A DNA stretch of 57,557 bases. Source: Anaerolineae bacterium. Lineage in GTDB: Bacteria; Chloroflexota; Anaerolineae; Aggregatilineales; Phototrophicaceae. The first letter of the stretch is position 1; each line of letters starts with the position of its first letter. The stretch lies in assembly GCA_022842885.1 (NCBI GenBank), contig JALHOR010000026.1:1-57557 (forward strand), given 5' to 3'. The notes beneath the pieces were generated by a model, which was given only the letters and a program-made list of their open reading frames with translations, was not told the origin of the DNA and ran no database searches. A program made the position numbers and the translations under genes. Of this stretch, positions 16,294 through 24,700 are shown piece by piece.

Positions 16294-17783
16294 GCCGCAT
16301 CCTCTAATGGTTCATTTTCTGGGGTTAGGGCGTTCTGGGCAGCATCAAACCCAAATGGGTCTTCCGCTTGCTGGCGCGAATTGGTTTCCGCCCGCGCCTT
16401 TTCAACTTCTTGTTTGGCGTCCTCCACCAATTCGGCTTGCCCTAACGCGGTGGCATCGGTCACAAGCCCGGCGCTATACGCCCATTGCGTCCACTTCATC
16501 TGTAGCTCTTTATCCATCGTCCCCAATTTTGACCATGTGATATTGAGTGTATCCACAACAATTCTTTTATCTACCAACGCCCGTGTTCGCAGCCATATAT
16601 CAAACAATTGCTGCAAACCGCCAGTGGCTTCAACGCCTAATTCAGCGTCACGGCTAACACCTTCAAGCGCCGTGCGTCGCATCTCAATGTACATGAAAAA
16701 TGTTTTCATTTGTTCGCCTGCGGTGGCGCGTGCTGACGATAACTCGCCGCCCCAAATAGCTTCAGGTATCCGCGTAAATTCCAGCATCAGCAAAAACAAC
16801 ACTTTGAGCATCGCACGAATATCAGAGGTAAACCCTGTGCCGGGTGAGGTAAATTTAAAACTCCCCCCCTCGCCAACAAATACGGCTCGCTGCTGTTGCC
16901 AATCCACCTTACGCTCTGCCACCAAATCCCCGCTGTCATCAACGCCCTGCTGCCCCGTGGCGACGGTGTTTGCCAGTATTGTTTCGTCCACGTCTTTCAT
17001 ACCCTCCCATGTCGGAATGGGGTCGGACAAAAACTCTGCGCCATCGAGGGCTTTTTCTAGGAGGTCGTCATACCGCGAGAACCAGCGATACATCGGCTCA
17101 TAGATAGGGCGTCCGTTGGTTTCGTTGCCGCTGGCATCGTTGGGGAAATGCACCACAGGAATTGCGCCAATGAGGTTATCGTAAACATACGTTTGGGTAG
17201 GGCGCGTATCATGCCATTTGATTTCCACCGTGCGGGTTTCGGCGGTATAGCTGTCAGTCACGGTCACTTTTTCGAGTTTGGTCACAATCTTGTATGCCAG
17301 TATTTGCCGATAATCCAATTCGTCGCGCACAACCTCTACCGTATCGGGGGAAGGCAACGAAAATGAACCATCGGCATTCACGATAACATACTGGTCGCCC
17401 AAGTGGTACAAATCCATAACCATGTTTAGCAGATTTGTGTGAACCCGCTTGGTCAGCTTGGATAACGCGCGATTGGTATAAGTGTAAGGGTCGTTTTCGT
17501 TATCAGGGTCGCCCGCCTGCGCCAATTGAATCTTGATTTCACTGCCAATCACCCACGATGCCAACACCTCGACAATCGGACGCGCCAGCAGCGCCGCCAA
17601 CTCAAACCCGCGTTGCTTGCCCCGCCTGAACATATCCCACCACTGATAATCCGGCGTGGTGGTATCAATAGCCAACGTGGCTCCTGTTAAACGCAGCGTG
17701 CGAACCACCGCAACCGCTGTGCGCCCAATAATCTCCCTGACTTGGTTCGCGCCTCGCTGAACGCGCTCTTTCACAGTTGGCAT
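16290..17783 (-). CDS. Portal protein
   Basis: About 497 residues, directly downstream of the large terminase. The sequence fits SPP1/HK97-like portal proteins: 'YQWWDMFRRGKQRGFELAAL' near the N-terminus, a wing region with 'YHLGDQYVIVNADGSFSLP', and a stem/crown region with 'LEFTRIPEAIWGGELSSARA'. It would form the 12-mer at the packaging vertex. ATG 17783 is chosen; a TTG at 17789 in the same frame has a closer AAGG and is possible. Confidence 0.87.
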   Translation of the reverse strand: MPTVKERVQRGANQVREIIGRTAVAVVRTLRLTGATLAIDTTTPDYQWWDMFRRGKQRGFELAALLARPIVEVLASWVIGSEIKIQLAQAGDPDNENDPYTYTNRALSKLTKRVHTNLLNMVMDLYHLGDQYVIVNADGSFSLPSPDTVEVVRDELDYRQILAYKIVTKLEKVTVTDSYTAETRTVEIKWHDTRPTQTYVYDNLIGAIPVVHFPNDASGNETNGRPIYEPMYRWFSRYDDLLEKALDGAEFLSDPIPTWEGMKDVDETILANTVATGQQGVDDSGDLVAERKVDWQQQRAVFVGEGGSFKFTSPGTGFTSDIRAMLKVLFLLMLEFTRIPEAIWGGELSSARATAGEQMKTFFMYIEMRRTALEGVSRDAELGVEATGGLQQLFDIWLRTRALVDKRIVVDTLNITWSKLGTMDKELQMKWTQWAYSAGLVTDATALGQAELVEDAKQEVEKARAETNSRQQAEDPFGFDAAQNALTPENEPLEDAA

Positions 17784-17818
17784 ACCCAATTTGCCTTAAT
17801 ATAAGAAAATTTGTTCTG

Positions 17819-17838
17819 ATTGTATCACAAAAGTTATT
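17819..17838 (-). promoter_or_regulatory. Promoter-like element upstream of the portal gene
   Basis: An extended -10, TGTGATACAAT, lies on the minus strand (TACAAT at 17824-17819), with TATCAC-AAAA-GTTATT as a diverged copy of the late element. No good -35 is seen. Confidence 0.4.
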
Positions 17839-19321
17839 TACTCCCTAATCCTTGATACCCCACACGCACGCTCTTTGCGCCGCCTTCGGTATGCTTATTA
17901 AACGCGGCGGCGGTGGCGTCGGCTTGGTCACGATACTTGCCGTTGGGGATAGCGACCATTTCTTCGATGTACGCATAATTCCAATCGCCAGCAACCAACC
18001 GCACATTACCCGCCTCTGCTTGTGCCGCGAAGGGTTCAAGCCGGGTGTCTTTGTCACCAGAGGGTCGGTCTTTATACACTTTAAACCCACTCAAATTCTT
18101 GATGGTATTTTCGGCGCTCTCTTTGCCGCCACTGCCAGGCTCTTGCTCCACATACACACTAACATGAGTTCGCCCGTAACGCTGTCCGTCCAGTTCGGCG
18201 GTTTGCTTGATAATGGTCTCGCGTTCCCCCGCGCTCCATTGCCCACGCACAACATTCTCAATATACGTGATCCCTTCCCATGTAAACAACAACACCCCCG
18301 CAGTGTACGCGCCGCCATCCTGAGTCCCACCTTTATCCCAATAGCGTGTGCGTTGCGCTTTGCGGGCTTCGGCTGGAACGGATGGCACAACCGAAAACCA
18401 ATGGCGTTTTATCCGGTTGCCTTCCGGTGCTTTCGGGCGCTGCTGGTACAAAGCATTCCATGTATATGACCCCACTGACGCTCGTTGCCCACGCATAAAC
18501 ACTGCGTCAAACTCGCTTGCCCACAACGGCTCACCTTCTTGACGTGGGTCGTAATCAGGGATTGGCGCTTCGGCAATAGCGGGTAAATTCAGCACCACCC
18601 ACTGATCGGCTTCGGGTTCGTTTTTTGCCAATTCCAACAAACGCCCGGCTAGGTCGTCCTCGTTCCAGCGGGTGAGTGTCAGGATAATGGCGGCGTCTTT
18701 CTGCTGGCGGGTTAAAAAGGCAGACTGATACCAAGCCCATAAATTGTCCCGATACGTTTGCGAATTGGCTTCCTTAGCGTCTTTAATCGGGTCATCTACC
18801 AAGCCCAAATCGAAGCCTAGCCCCGTGATGTACGAATTAACACCCGCACCTCGATAGCTGCCCTCGTAATCCACAATTTCAAACATATCGTTGTTGCGGA
18901 CAAATGCGCCTTTGGCGTCGCTGCGAACATTTCTGCCAGATAGCGTCGTCTTTGGGAAAATCAGCTTGTATCTATCGCTGTCAATAATGCGCTGCACAGC
19001 GCGGTTAAAGGTTGCCGCAAATTCCGAGTTGTACGAGCCAGCAATGATTTTTATATTGGGGTTTATACCAAACGCATACGCGGGCAGCCGCCGCGACAAA
19101 AGTTCCGACTTGGTATGGCGCGGCGGGGTGAACACCATCAGGCGCTTAATTTCGCCACTCACCACGCGGTCAAAATGCGAACATATCAATTCGTGGTGCC
19201 AATTAACGCGAAACTCAGGGAAGGTGTACCGCGTGAAATCAAGAAGATTGCGTCTTGCGGCGCGGCGGCGTAACAACTCGGATGCCGCTGCCTGCGCTGG
19301 CAATTCGTTGTAATTCATCAT
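17834..19321 (-). CDS. terL: Terminase large subunit
   Basis: 495 residues. The N-terminal ATPase has a Walker-A-like 'FTPPRHTKSELL' (about residues 64-75) and Walker B in 'FDLGLVDDPIKDAKEA' (about 169-184). The C-terminal RNase H-like nuclease starts at 'RYWDKGGTQDGGAYTAG' (about 333-349) and includes the later Glu in 'VSVYVEQEPGSGG' and the final Asp near 'KYRDQADATAAAF'. It cuts concatemers and pumps DNA into the prohead. The start overlaps the terS gene by 83 bp; ATG 19318 is equally possible. The family usually packages by headful or cos, which cannot be told here. Confidence 0.95.
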   Translation of the reverse strand: MMNYNELPAQAAASELLRRRAARRNLLDFTRYTFPEFRVNWHHELICSHFDRVVSGEIKRLMVFTPPRHTKSELLSRRLPAYAFGINPNIKIIAGSYNSEFAATFNRAVQRIIDSDRYKLIFPKTTLSGRNVRSDAKGAFVRNNDMFEIVDYEGSYRGAGVNSYITGLGFDLGLVDDPIKDAKEANSQTYRDNLWAWYQSAFLTRQQKDAAIILTLTRWNEDDLAGRLLELAKNEPEADQWVVLNLPAIAEAPIPDYDPRQEGEPLWASEFDAVFMRGQRASVGSYTWNALYQQRPKAPEGNRIKRHWFSVVPSVPAEARKAQRTRYWDKGGTQDGGAYTAGVLLFTWEGITYIENVVRGQWSAGERETIIKQTAELDGQRYGRTHVSVYVEQEPGSGGKESAENTIKNLSGFKVYKDRPSGDKDTRLEPFAAQAEAGNVRLVAGDWNYAYIEEMVAIPNGKYRDQADATAAAFNKHTEGGAKSVRVGYQGLGSK

Positions 19322-19721
19322 CGCTCAATTGTTCCACGTTCTTATGTTCAACCCGGATGGATTGCGCTTCCGGCGCATTCAATCCTAGTAGCTTTGCCCG
19401 TTGCTCAGAGATTTTCAGCAGTGTATTTACAGCTTGAATATCTAAAGTTTTCACATGATTAAAAACTTCTTTACTCACCCGAAGATATAAAGCATCCAGT
19501 CGTTCTAACTCCAATTGACGGTTTTGCTCTGCGGATTGCGTGTTTTGCTGAATTGCCGCTTGGAGTGCGACTTTCAAGTCTTTATGGATAAGTTGGTGTG
19601 AATAGCCTAATGTTTCAGCGATAGCACGAATACTCGCCCCATTGCGCCGCAGTTCCAAGACCTGACGCCGCCGCTGCTGGATTCCAATCGCCTTCGCTGA
19701 TGACTTTTTGCCTTGCCCCAT
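19239..19721 (-). CDS. terS: Terminase small subunit
   Basis: 160 residues with an N-terminal helix-turn-helix ('RQVLELRRNGASIRAIAETL', then 'GYSHQLIHKDLK') and a central coiled coil ('NRQLELERLDALYLRVSKEV'), the usual TerS layout of DNA-binding domain plus oligomerisation helices. It is immediately upstream of and overlapping terL. It would recognise the pac or cos site; no such site was identified. The C-terminal tail is basic ('VVTPPRRKTQSS'). Confidence 0.85.
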   Translation of the reverse strand: MGQGKKSSAKAIGIQQRRRQVLELRRNGASIRAIAETLGYSHQLIHKDLKVALQAAIQQNTQSAEQNRQLELERLDALYLRVSKEVFNHVKTLDIQAVNTLLKISEQRAKLLGLNAPEAQSIRVEHKNVEQLSDDELQRIASAGSGIRVVTPPRRKTQSS

Positions 19722-19824
19722 GTCAACACCACTATAAGTCTATTTAAAGCGTCTAGGTCGGATTTGCGCCGCCGCCTCTCTGTTGGTAACAAAGCGGGCT
19801 ACTATTACCCCATAGACGCACATA

Positions 19825-20628
19825 TTAACGTTTTTCGCCGCGATACATCCCTGCGCCAATTTCCTGAATTTCGCTATACGGGATTTCTGGCACGGTTAAT
19901 CTTGAACGATATGCCGGGTCAATAAAATAAATATAGCGCAACTGATAACCCTCTAAAGGCTTAAACCCCGCCTCAACAAATTGGCGCATAGACGCGCCGC
20001 CCGTTTCTTGAATATGATTACCTTTTGTGACACTAACACGGCTAATAGCAAGTTGCTTTTGATTTGTGCTGCGCCCGTCCGTGAGGGAGGTACGCGATTC
20101 TCGTGTACCTCCCTGAATTTTTCCTAACAAGCGTTGGCGCTCAGGACGGCGGGTGTCAGTCGCTACTATTCGGGTAGTAACCTCACCATCGGGCGCTACC
20201 CAAATTTGGGTATTTTTCTTTATGCCTGTCAACACAAACCCGCTTGCCCGGTAAATTGTGCCATCCCCGCACTGCGTAGCATCAGCGAAGGTGACTACCC
20301 ATTTAATCTGCGGCGCATATTTTCTTATTAATTTCATGGCGATAGCGATTGCCCGCGATTCGCTATTGCGCGGCAAATTGTCTGTAAACGCCATTCGATT
20401 TAATTCAATAAATTCATGCCATTTTGTGTCAGACACAAGCCCTTGAATTTTACGCTTGTCTAGGGATGAGCCAAACTGCATAGCGCCCTCTAGCTTGCCT
20501 TGATAATACACTCCAAAATGAAGATTGCTATTTTGAACTATCTTGCCTGAATAATGCACGCGCTTAACCAATGTGTTTGCAGTGTCTCGGTCAACAGGCT
20601 TAATAACAATATCTTTAGCACTACCCAT
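19825..20628 (-). CDS. Mom-like DNA-modification protein (GNAT-like fold)
   Basis: 267 residues resembling Mom-family adenine modification proteins: 'VKRVHYSGKIVQNSNLHFGV' and 'GKLEGAMQFGSSLDKRK' at the start, then 'IELNRMAFTDNLPRNSESRA' and 'FADATQCGDGTIYRASGFVLTG'. In phage Mu, Mom carbamoylmethylates adenines and blocks many restriction enzymes. The region from about residue 165 ('RRPERQRLLGKIQGGTRESR') is an insertion rich in Arg/Ser before a last conserved block 'FVEAGFKPLEGYQLRYIYFI'. The gene overlaps the ParB-domain gene by 8 bp, suggesting that protein helps target it. No Com-like regulator was found. Confidence 0.7.
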   Translation of the reverse strand: MGSAKDIVIKPVDRDTANTLVKRVHYSGKIVQNSNLHFGVYYQGKLEGAMQFGSSLDKRKIQGLVSDTKWHEFIELNRMAFTDNLPRNSESRAIAIAMKLIRKYAPQIKWVVTFADATQCGDGTIYRASGFVLTGIKKNTQIWVAPDGEVTTRIVATDTRRPERQRLLGKIQGGTRESRTSLTDGRSTNQKQLAISRVSVTKGNHIQETGGASMRQFVEAGFKPLEGYQLRYIYFIDPAYRSRLTVPEIPYSEIQEIGAGMYRGEKR

Positions 20629-21268
20629 TTAAATAAGCCTCGCAAATAAGCGCCAGCGCATTGCCGTTGCTATTTTCGTTAACACTTGGGGCAATTTTCG
20701 ATTGTTTTGCTTTTTCTAAAGCACGTTTGACAATTTCAACCTGTGTATCGTGCAAGGTAAATGTCATTTGTTGGAATGGGGCGCGGTCTGTATCAGGAAC
20801 ACCATCAAACACCTCATCCCACATTGCGGTATCAGGAAAGCTAATACCTAATACCTCCCCCATGCTGTCTATCATTGTTTGCAGCGCAGCATTTTCGCTA
20901 TCAACTTGCTCAATTAAAGTTTGGGTTAATAACGTATCGTATCCCGCCATTTGCGTAATCCAGTCTTTTGACAGCAAAACTAACCGTTCTTCGCCCTCAG
21001 TTAGGTCTAGATATTCCACTGGAACACGCGATTCGCCGTTTCTAATAGCCGCAGATACCCGTAAATGACCATCCACAACATGCCCTGTGGTTAAATTGAC
21101 TTGAACTTTATCAATCCAGCCAATTTCATCCAAGACGCCAACAAGCGCCTGCTCTTGCAATGCATTATGGATACGAGCGTTAAAGGGATTTGCGAGTAAT
21201 TGTTCAGGCTCTTCAAAGCCTTCACGGACAATCCGATAACGCCATTTTCCTTCACTCATACCTTGCAT
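20621..21268 (-). CDS. ParB-like nuclease-fold protein paired with Mom-like gene
   Basis: 215 residues with the ParB N-terminal (ParBc) signature: 'LANPFNARIHNALQEQALVG' followed by 'GHVVDGHLRVSAAIRNG' (about residues 22-85). The second half is acidic and helical ('DTQVEIVKRALEKAKQSKIA'). In phages such stand-alone ParBc proteins are often next to DNA-modifying enzymes, and this gene overlaps the Mom-like gene. A role in site choice or in using CTP as a switch is inference. ATG 21259 is an alternative start with AAGG nearby. Confidence 0.75.
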   Translation of the reverse strand: MQGMSEGKWRYRIVREGFEEPEQLLANPFNARIHNALQEQALVGVLDEIGWIDKVQVNLTTGHVVDGHLRVSAAIRNGESRVPVEYLDLTEGEERLVLLSKDWITQMAGYDTLLTQTLIEQVDSENAALQTMIDSMGEVLGISFPDTAMWDEVFDGVPDTDRAPFQQMTFTLHDTQVEIVKRALEKAKQSKIAPSVNENSNGNALALICEAYLNG

Positions 21269-21292
21269 CCTGAATAAATGAATTCACTATCT

Positions 21293-21322
21293 ATCATAGC
21301 ACAAATGTTTTTATTGCGGCAA
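21293..21322 (-). promoter_or_regulatory. Promoter of the ParB/Mom-like pair
   Basis: Minus-strand TTGCCG (21322-21317), 18-bp spacer, TATGAT (21298-21293), with TGTGC before the -10. TAGCAC-AAAT-GTTTTT at 21297-21312 is a partly degraded copy of the late element. Confidence 0.6.
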
Positions 21323-21372
21323 TAAATCAGGCAGCGCGAAGCGTTAGCGGGCTATTGGGCGTAACAAGTGTT

Positions 21373-21411
21373 ACGGACATTTGTTCTACAGGCGGGCTAA
21401 CTTTTGTTCTT
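21373..21411. repeat. Two further GTTC-type operator-like copies
   Basis: GGAC-ATTT-GTTCTA (21375-21388) and CTAAC-TTTT-GTTCTT (21397-21411) lie in the 128-bp gap before the ParB-domain gene, the second overlapping the small membrane gene's stop. They match the GAAC-N4-GTTC form of the late element and make this gap unusually rich in it. Confidence 0.45.
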
Positions 21412-21507
21412 ATGTATCATGCCGGCAGCGATGCCTACAACAATGCCAGCGACGATGATAATAGCCATCAGGCAGTAAAACGCCAGTTGCAAATAATTGT
21501 CGTACAT
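21397..21507 (-). CDS. 36-residue single-pass membrane peptide
   Basis: A short gene with a strong ribosome-binding site (TTAGGAGACACG before ATG 21507). The product 'MYDNYLQLAFYCLMAIIIVA' continues with a Gly/Val/Ile-rich helix and ends with a basic tail, so it is one transmembrane helix with the C-terminus probably in the cytoplasm. It is first in the late leftward transcript, after the promoter at 21601. Size and shape recall antiholin or pinholin-like peptides, but nothing confirms this. Confidence 0.65.
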   Translation of the reverse strand: MYDNYLQLAFYCLMAIIIVAGIVVGIAAGMIHKNKS

Positions 21508-21600
21508 CGTGTCTCCTAATTTGCAAGCAAGGGCGCGGCATAGCGTCGGTCAATTCGGGGAAGGAAGGCATTACAATAAAAACGCGCCCCTGATGATGAA

Positions 21601-21629
21601 ATACTAGCACAAAAGTTCTATCAAAGCAA
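21601..21629 (-). promoter_or_regulatory. Leading late promoter with TAGCAC-AAAA-GTTCTA
   Basis: Minus-strand TTGCTT (21629-21624), 17-bp spacer, TAGTAT (21606-21601), TGTGC before the -10. The element occupies 21605-21620. It is about 75 bp from the oppositely directed early promoter, making this gap the early/late divergence point. Confidence 0.65.
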
Positions 21630-21672
21630 ACACGCTGATATAAGCGGGGTTAAATCCGCTTATTTATCTCGC

Positions 21673-21701
21673 TTGTTTTAAATCACGTAATGATTTATAA
21701 T
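21673..21701 (+). promoter_or_regulatory. Early promoter A with AAATCA-N5-TGATTT operator
   Basis: TTGTTT (21673-21678), 17-bp spacer, TATAAT (21696-21701). The perfect 6-bp inverted repeat AAATCA-CGTAA-TGATTT lies at 21680-21696, filling the spacer, so a bound repressor would exclude RNA polymerase. The same arrangement occurs at 34517-34545 and 44955-44983. Confidence 0.88.
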
Positions 21702-21731
21702 GAGAGTATCTAACGAATTGGAGGCGGCATT

Positions 21732-23999
21732 ATGTTTAAACCATCCCCAGAGCAGCAAGCCATCTTTGATTATGTGCTTGCCATTCGCAGCAAATCCGGC
21801 AAGAAGGCGCTTGCCATTCGCGCTCTTGCTGGCACTGGCAAGACGACTTCTGTGGTCGAGATGACCAAACTCGTTCCCGGCATCAGCGGCGTGTATGTCG
21901 CCTTCAACCGCGATATTGTGACGGAAGTTGAACCCAAGCTGAAGGGGACAGGCATTGTTCCCAAGACATTTCACAGTTTGGGCAATGCGGCGCTGCGTAA
22001 AGCTGTTCCCGCCTGTGGCAGTCCCGATGGCAACAAGTACCGCAAGCTGGCTGAAGTGTGGTACGGCGAGAATGACCGTGTGCAAGAATTGGTCGCCAAC
22101 CATGCGGCAGACGCGGCAGGCGAAGAAGACTTTGATGAACGTAACAAAATTCGCCGTGAACTCGAAAAAGCGGTTGTAACACTGATAAAGGATGTATGCG
22201 ACTGTTTACGTCTGAAACTGGTCGGATGGGATGATGAAGAAGGCTTGGCGCATCTCATCAATTATAACCACCTTGCCGATGATGTCATTTATGACGATTT
22301 GGTAGCGGCGGTTATCCGGGATGTTCCGGTTGTCATGGCGAAAGCCGAGCAAAACCTGAAACAGCGCGGCGAACTGGACTTCACTGACATGATTTATTGG
22401 TGCGTGCGCTGGAAGCTGAATTTGCCCAAATATCAATGGGTGGTGGCAGATGAAGTCCAGGATATGTCCCCCATGCAGCGGGCAATGATTCAGATGTCTC
22501 TTGCGGAAAACAGTTTTCTCATCGCTGTGGGCGATGCTAAACAAGCGATTTATTCCTTCGCCGGTGCCGATAGCGACAGTTTTGACCTGACGGTGAAAGA
22601 ATTTAACTGCCATGTGCTGCCGCTGACGGTCTCACGCCGCTGCGCTCGTGTGGTGACACACCACGCCCAGAGCCTTGTCCCAGATTTTACGGCAATCGAA
22701 ACTGCGCCACGCGGCAAGATTGTCTGGTTAGATGCGCCATTGCTGGCGACTCATGCTCAACCTGGCGATTTAGTGGTTTCGCGGATTAAAGCGCCGCTGG
22801 TGGCAGCCTGTCTTGATTTACTGGCGGCGGGCAAAACCGCTACGATTCTAGGTAGCGATATTGGAAAATCCCTGATTAAGGTGCTGGATAAAATTCAAAA
22901 TCGCAAGGGGTTCGCGTGGGCAGACTTCGATCTGCACTTGCAAGCCTTTGTCGCAGCCGAGCGCGAGAAACTGCTTAAGAAACACGATGAAGCCGCTGCC
23001 GATGCCATTTCCGACCAGTGCGAAGCGTTAAAAGTTGTTTATGAGCGCATTCAGCCTCCCCATGCGGATGCGCTGGTGCAGGAAATTGACCGCCTGTTTA
23101 AAGAAGGCGGCAAGGATGCGGTGAAGCTTTGCACTGCCCACAAGAGCAAAGGGCTGGAAGCCGAGCGCGTTTTCCTGCTGCGTCCAGAAAAATTCCCGCT
23201 GTACTACCCAACCATGACCCCCGAACAGCAACTTCAAGAGGGCAACCTCGAATATGTTGCCATCACGCGGGCAAAAACCACATTGGTCTATTTGGTGGAT
23301 AAAGACTATCGCAAAAACCACTCCAAACCCGCTTACGTGCAGGATGGTACGTTTGATGACCTGACATGGGAGGATGAAACTCTTAATGCAGTGAAAGAGG
23401 TTTTAACGCCCGAAGCCCCGGCAGCCCCGAAACCCAAATACATCGTTGGTGACACGGTAAAAGCGTTTGGGCATCAGGGCGTGTACACCATCACCGAAGT
23501 AGACGACACCCGCCCACCATTTTTGTACTCTCTGGAAGACACAGACACTGACTCCGGCGTGCGAATAGTGATACCGATTATCCGCGAAGACCACATTGAA
23601 GCATTGGTATATTTGCCCAGCACAGTTTCGCCTATAGGCGAAAGCCCCACCGTAGGTATAGGCGAAAGCCCCACCGATGGCATGGATATTCGCATTCTGC
23701 CACCTAAAGAAACTGTGTTGCCGCCTAATCCGTTCCCCCCAACGGTGCTACCGCGCCCGGCGCTGGCAACCGACATGAGCAAGAATGCGGCGTTGTTAGT
23801 CGCTGCACTGGATGAGGAAGAAGACCCCGCGCCTGCGCCATTTAAGGCAACGGGCGACCTAAAAGCAGATTTTGCCGCTGCCAAACAGAATGCCAATGAG
23901 CGCATTTTTGCCTTACTGGGCAAGCTGACATTGCAACAGGCGATGACCTTGCGCGAACTGCTGGACGAGGTGATTACCGAATTGGAAGAAGCCAGCTAA
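21732..23999 (+). CDS. UvrD/Rep-like superfamily 1 helicase with C-terminal extension
   Basis: 755 residues. SF1A motifs in order: I 'ALAGTGKTTS' (residues 31-40), II 'VVADEVQDMSPMQ' (about 237), III 'AVGDAKQAIYSFAGAD' (about 263), V 'LCTAHKSKGLEAERVFLL' (about 470) and VI 'NLEYVAITRAKTTLVYL' (about 505). It unwinds DNA 3'-5' in replication or recombination. After the core comes an SH3/KOW-like segment ('YIVGDTVKAFGHQGVYTITE'), a Pro-rich linker with two 'SPIGES'/'GIGESP' units from a palindromic insertion, and a helical tail. It is the first gene of early operon A; GGAGG is well spaced before ATG 21732. Confidence 0.92.
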   Translation: MFKPSPEQQAIFDYVLAIRSKSGKKALAIRALAGTGKTTSVVEMTKLVPGISGVYVAFNRDIVTEVEPKLKGTGIVPKTFHSLGNAALRKAVPACGSPDGNKYRKLAEVWYGENDRVQELVANHAADAAGEEDFDERNKIRRELEKAVVTLIKDVCDCLRLKLVGWDDEEGLAHLINYNHLADDVIYDDLVAAVIRDVPVVMAKAEQNLKQRGELDFTDMIYWCVRWKLNLPKYQWVVADEVQDMSPMQRAMIQMSLAENSFLIAVGDAKQAIYSFAGADSDSFDLTVKEFNCHVLPLTVSRRCARVVTHHAQSLVPDFTAIETAPRGKIVWLDAPLLATHAQPGDLVVSRIKAPLVAACLDLLAAGKTATILGSDIGKSLIKVLDKIQNRKGFAWADFDLHLQAFVAAEREKLLKKHDEAAADAISDQCEALKVVYERIQPPHADALVQEIDRLFKEGGKDAVKLCTAHKSKGLEAERVFLLRPEKFPLYYPTMTPEQQLQEGNLEYVAITRAKTTLVYLVDKDYRKNHSKPAYVQDGTFDDLTWEDETLNAVKEVLTPEAPAAPKPKYIVGDTVKAFGHQGVYTITEVDDTRPPFLYSLEDTDTDSGVRIVIPIIREDHIEALVYLPSTVSPIGESPTVGIGESPTDGMDIRILPPKETVLPPNPFPPTVLPRPALATDMSKNAALLVAALDEEEDPAPAPFKATGDLKADFAAAKQNANERIFALLGKLTLQQAMTLRELLDEVITELEEAS
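23627..23666. repeat. SPIGE palindrome, copy 2, with adjacent degenerate duplicate
   Basis: TTCGCCTATAGGCGAA at 23627-23642 is a perfect 16-bp palindrome in the linker of the helicase. GTAGGTATAGGCGAA at 23652-23666 is a partial second copy, with the flank GCCCCACCG repeated after both. It adds 'SPIGES' then 'GIGESP' in frame, so the insert was tandemly duplicated in place. Confidence 0.9.
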
Positions 24000-24154
24000 T
24001 GTACAACAGCATGAAAGCACGGCGGCGGCGTGACCGTCGCCGGAGGCAGCGCGGTTGGCGCTATGCGATTCCGGCTGATGCTCTTAAACGAAAATGCAAA
24101 CCCTTTTATGCCGTTCCGGTGATTACTCGGCGGCATCCTGTGAGGACACGATGA
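23999..24154 (+). CDS. Small Arg-rich protein
   Basis: 51 residues beginning 'MYNSMKARRRRDRRRRQRGW', extremely basic at the N-terminus, with a second half rich in Pro, Val and Arg. The ATG overlaps the helicase stop (TAATG) and its stop overlaps the next start (ATGA), which argues that it is translated. Binding to nucleic acid is likely from composition only. Confidence 0.55.
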   Translation: MYNSMKARRRRDRRRRQRGWRYAIPADALKRKCKPFYAVPVITRRHPVRTR

Positions 24155-24699
24155 ACACCATACCTGAAACAATCCGTGAGCGTTTACTCAAAATCAAGGC
24201 GTTGTATGAGCGTGGCGCTACAGAACATGAACGCGCTACCGCTTCTCACCAGTTGGAAAAGTTGCTCAAAAAGCACGGCTTAAAACTCGATGATTTGCAG
24301 CAAACCCCTTCTTTCAAAAAATATCGTTTTCATTTTAGAAACGAATGGGAAAAGTCGCTGCTCAATCAATTAGCAGGGTATGTCAGTGGTTGGCGTACTG
24401 GTGGTGTTTATTGGAAGGAGGGCAAAAAACGCACGTCTATTTTGATTGAACTCGCCCCCACCGAATATGCCGACTTGATTATGCTTTACGACTACTACCG
24501 CAAAGCATGGGCAACTGACCTGAAAAATTTCTTCGGGGCATGGCTTGAAGCGCAAGGCTTGGCACGTCCCGTCAGTGCCAAGCCCGATACTCCTGAACTC
24601 AGCGCAGAAGCCATTGCTAAACTCTTATTACGCTATCAATTGAAACAAGCCATCGTCAGATTGCCCGCCCCATTGAAACAGTTGGAAGCAGGTCATTAG
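24151..24699 (+). CDS. DUF2786-like protein
   Basis: 182 residues. The start 'RERLLKIKALYERGATEHERATASHQLEKLLKKHGLKL' shows the DUF2786 pattern of a short helical hairpin ('KI..L...... ..E...A......LL.KHGL'). The rest is unassigned and includes 'AGYVSGWRTGGVYWKEGKKR' and 'EYADLIMLYDYYRKAWATDL'. Its role in phages is unknown; it is common in early regions. It starts at ATG 24151, overlapping the small basic gene. Confidence 0.65.
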   Translation: MNTIPETIRERLLKIKALYERGATEHERATASHQLEKLLKKHGLKLDDLQQTPSFKKYRFHFRNEWEKSLLNQLAGYVSGWRTGGVYWKEGKKRTSILIELAPTEYADLIMLYDYYRKAWATDLKNFFGAWLEAQGLARPVSAKPDTPELSAEAIAKLLLRYQLKQAIVRLPAPLKQLEAGH

Positions 24700-24700
24700 C

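Noticed and set aside
16270..17103. 277-codon plus-strand frame opposite the portal gene
   Set aside because: Low-complexity Ser/Arg/Pro product, antisense to a clear portal protein, no start signals.
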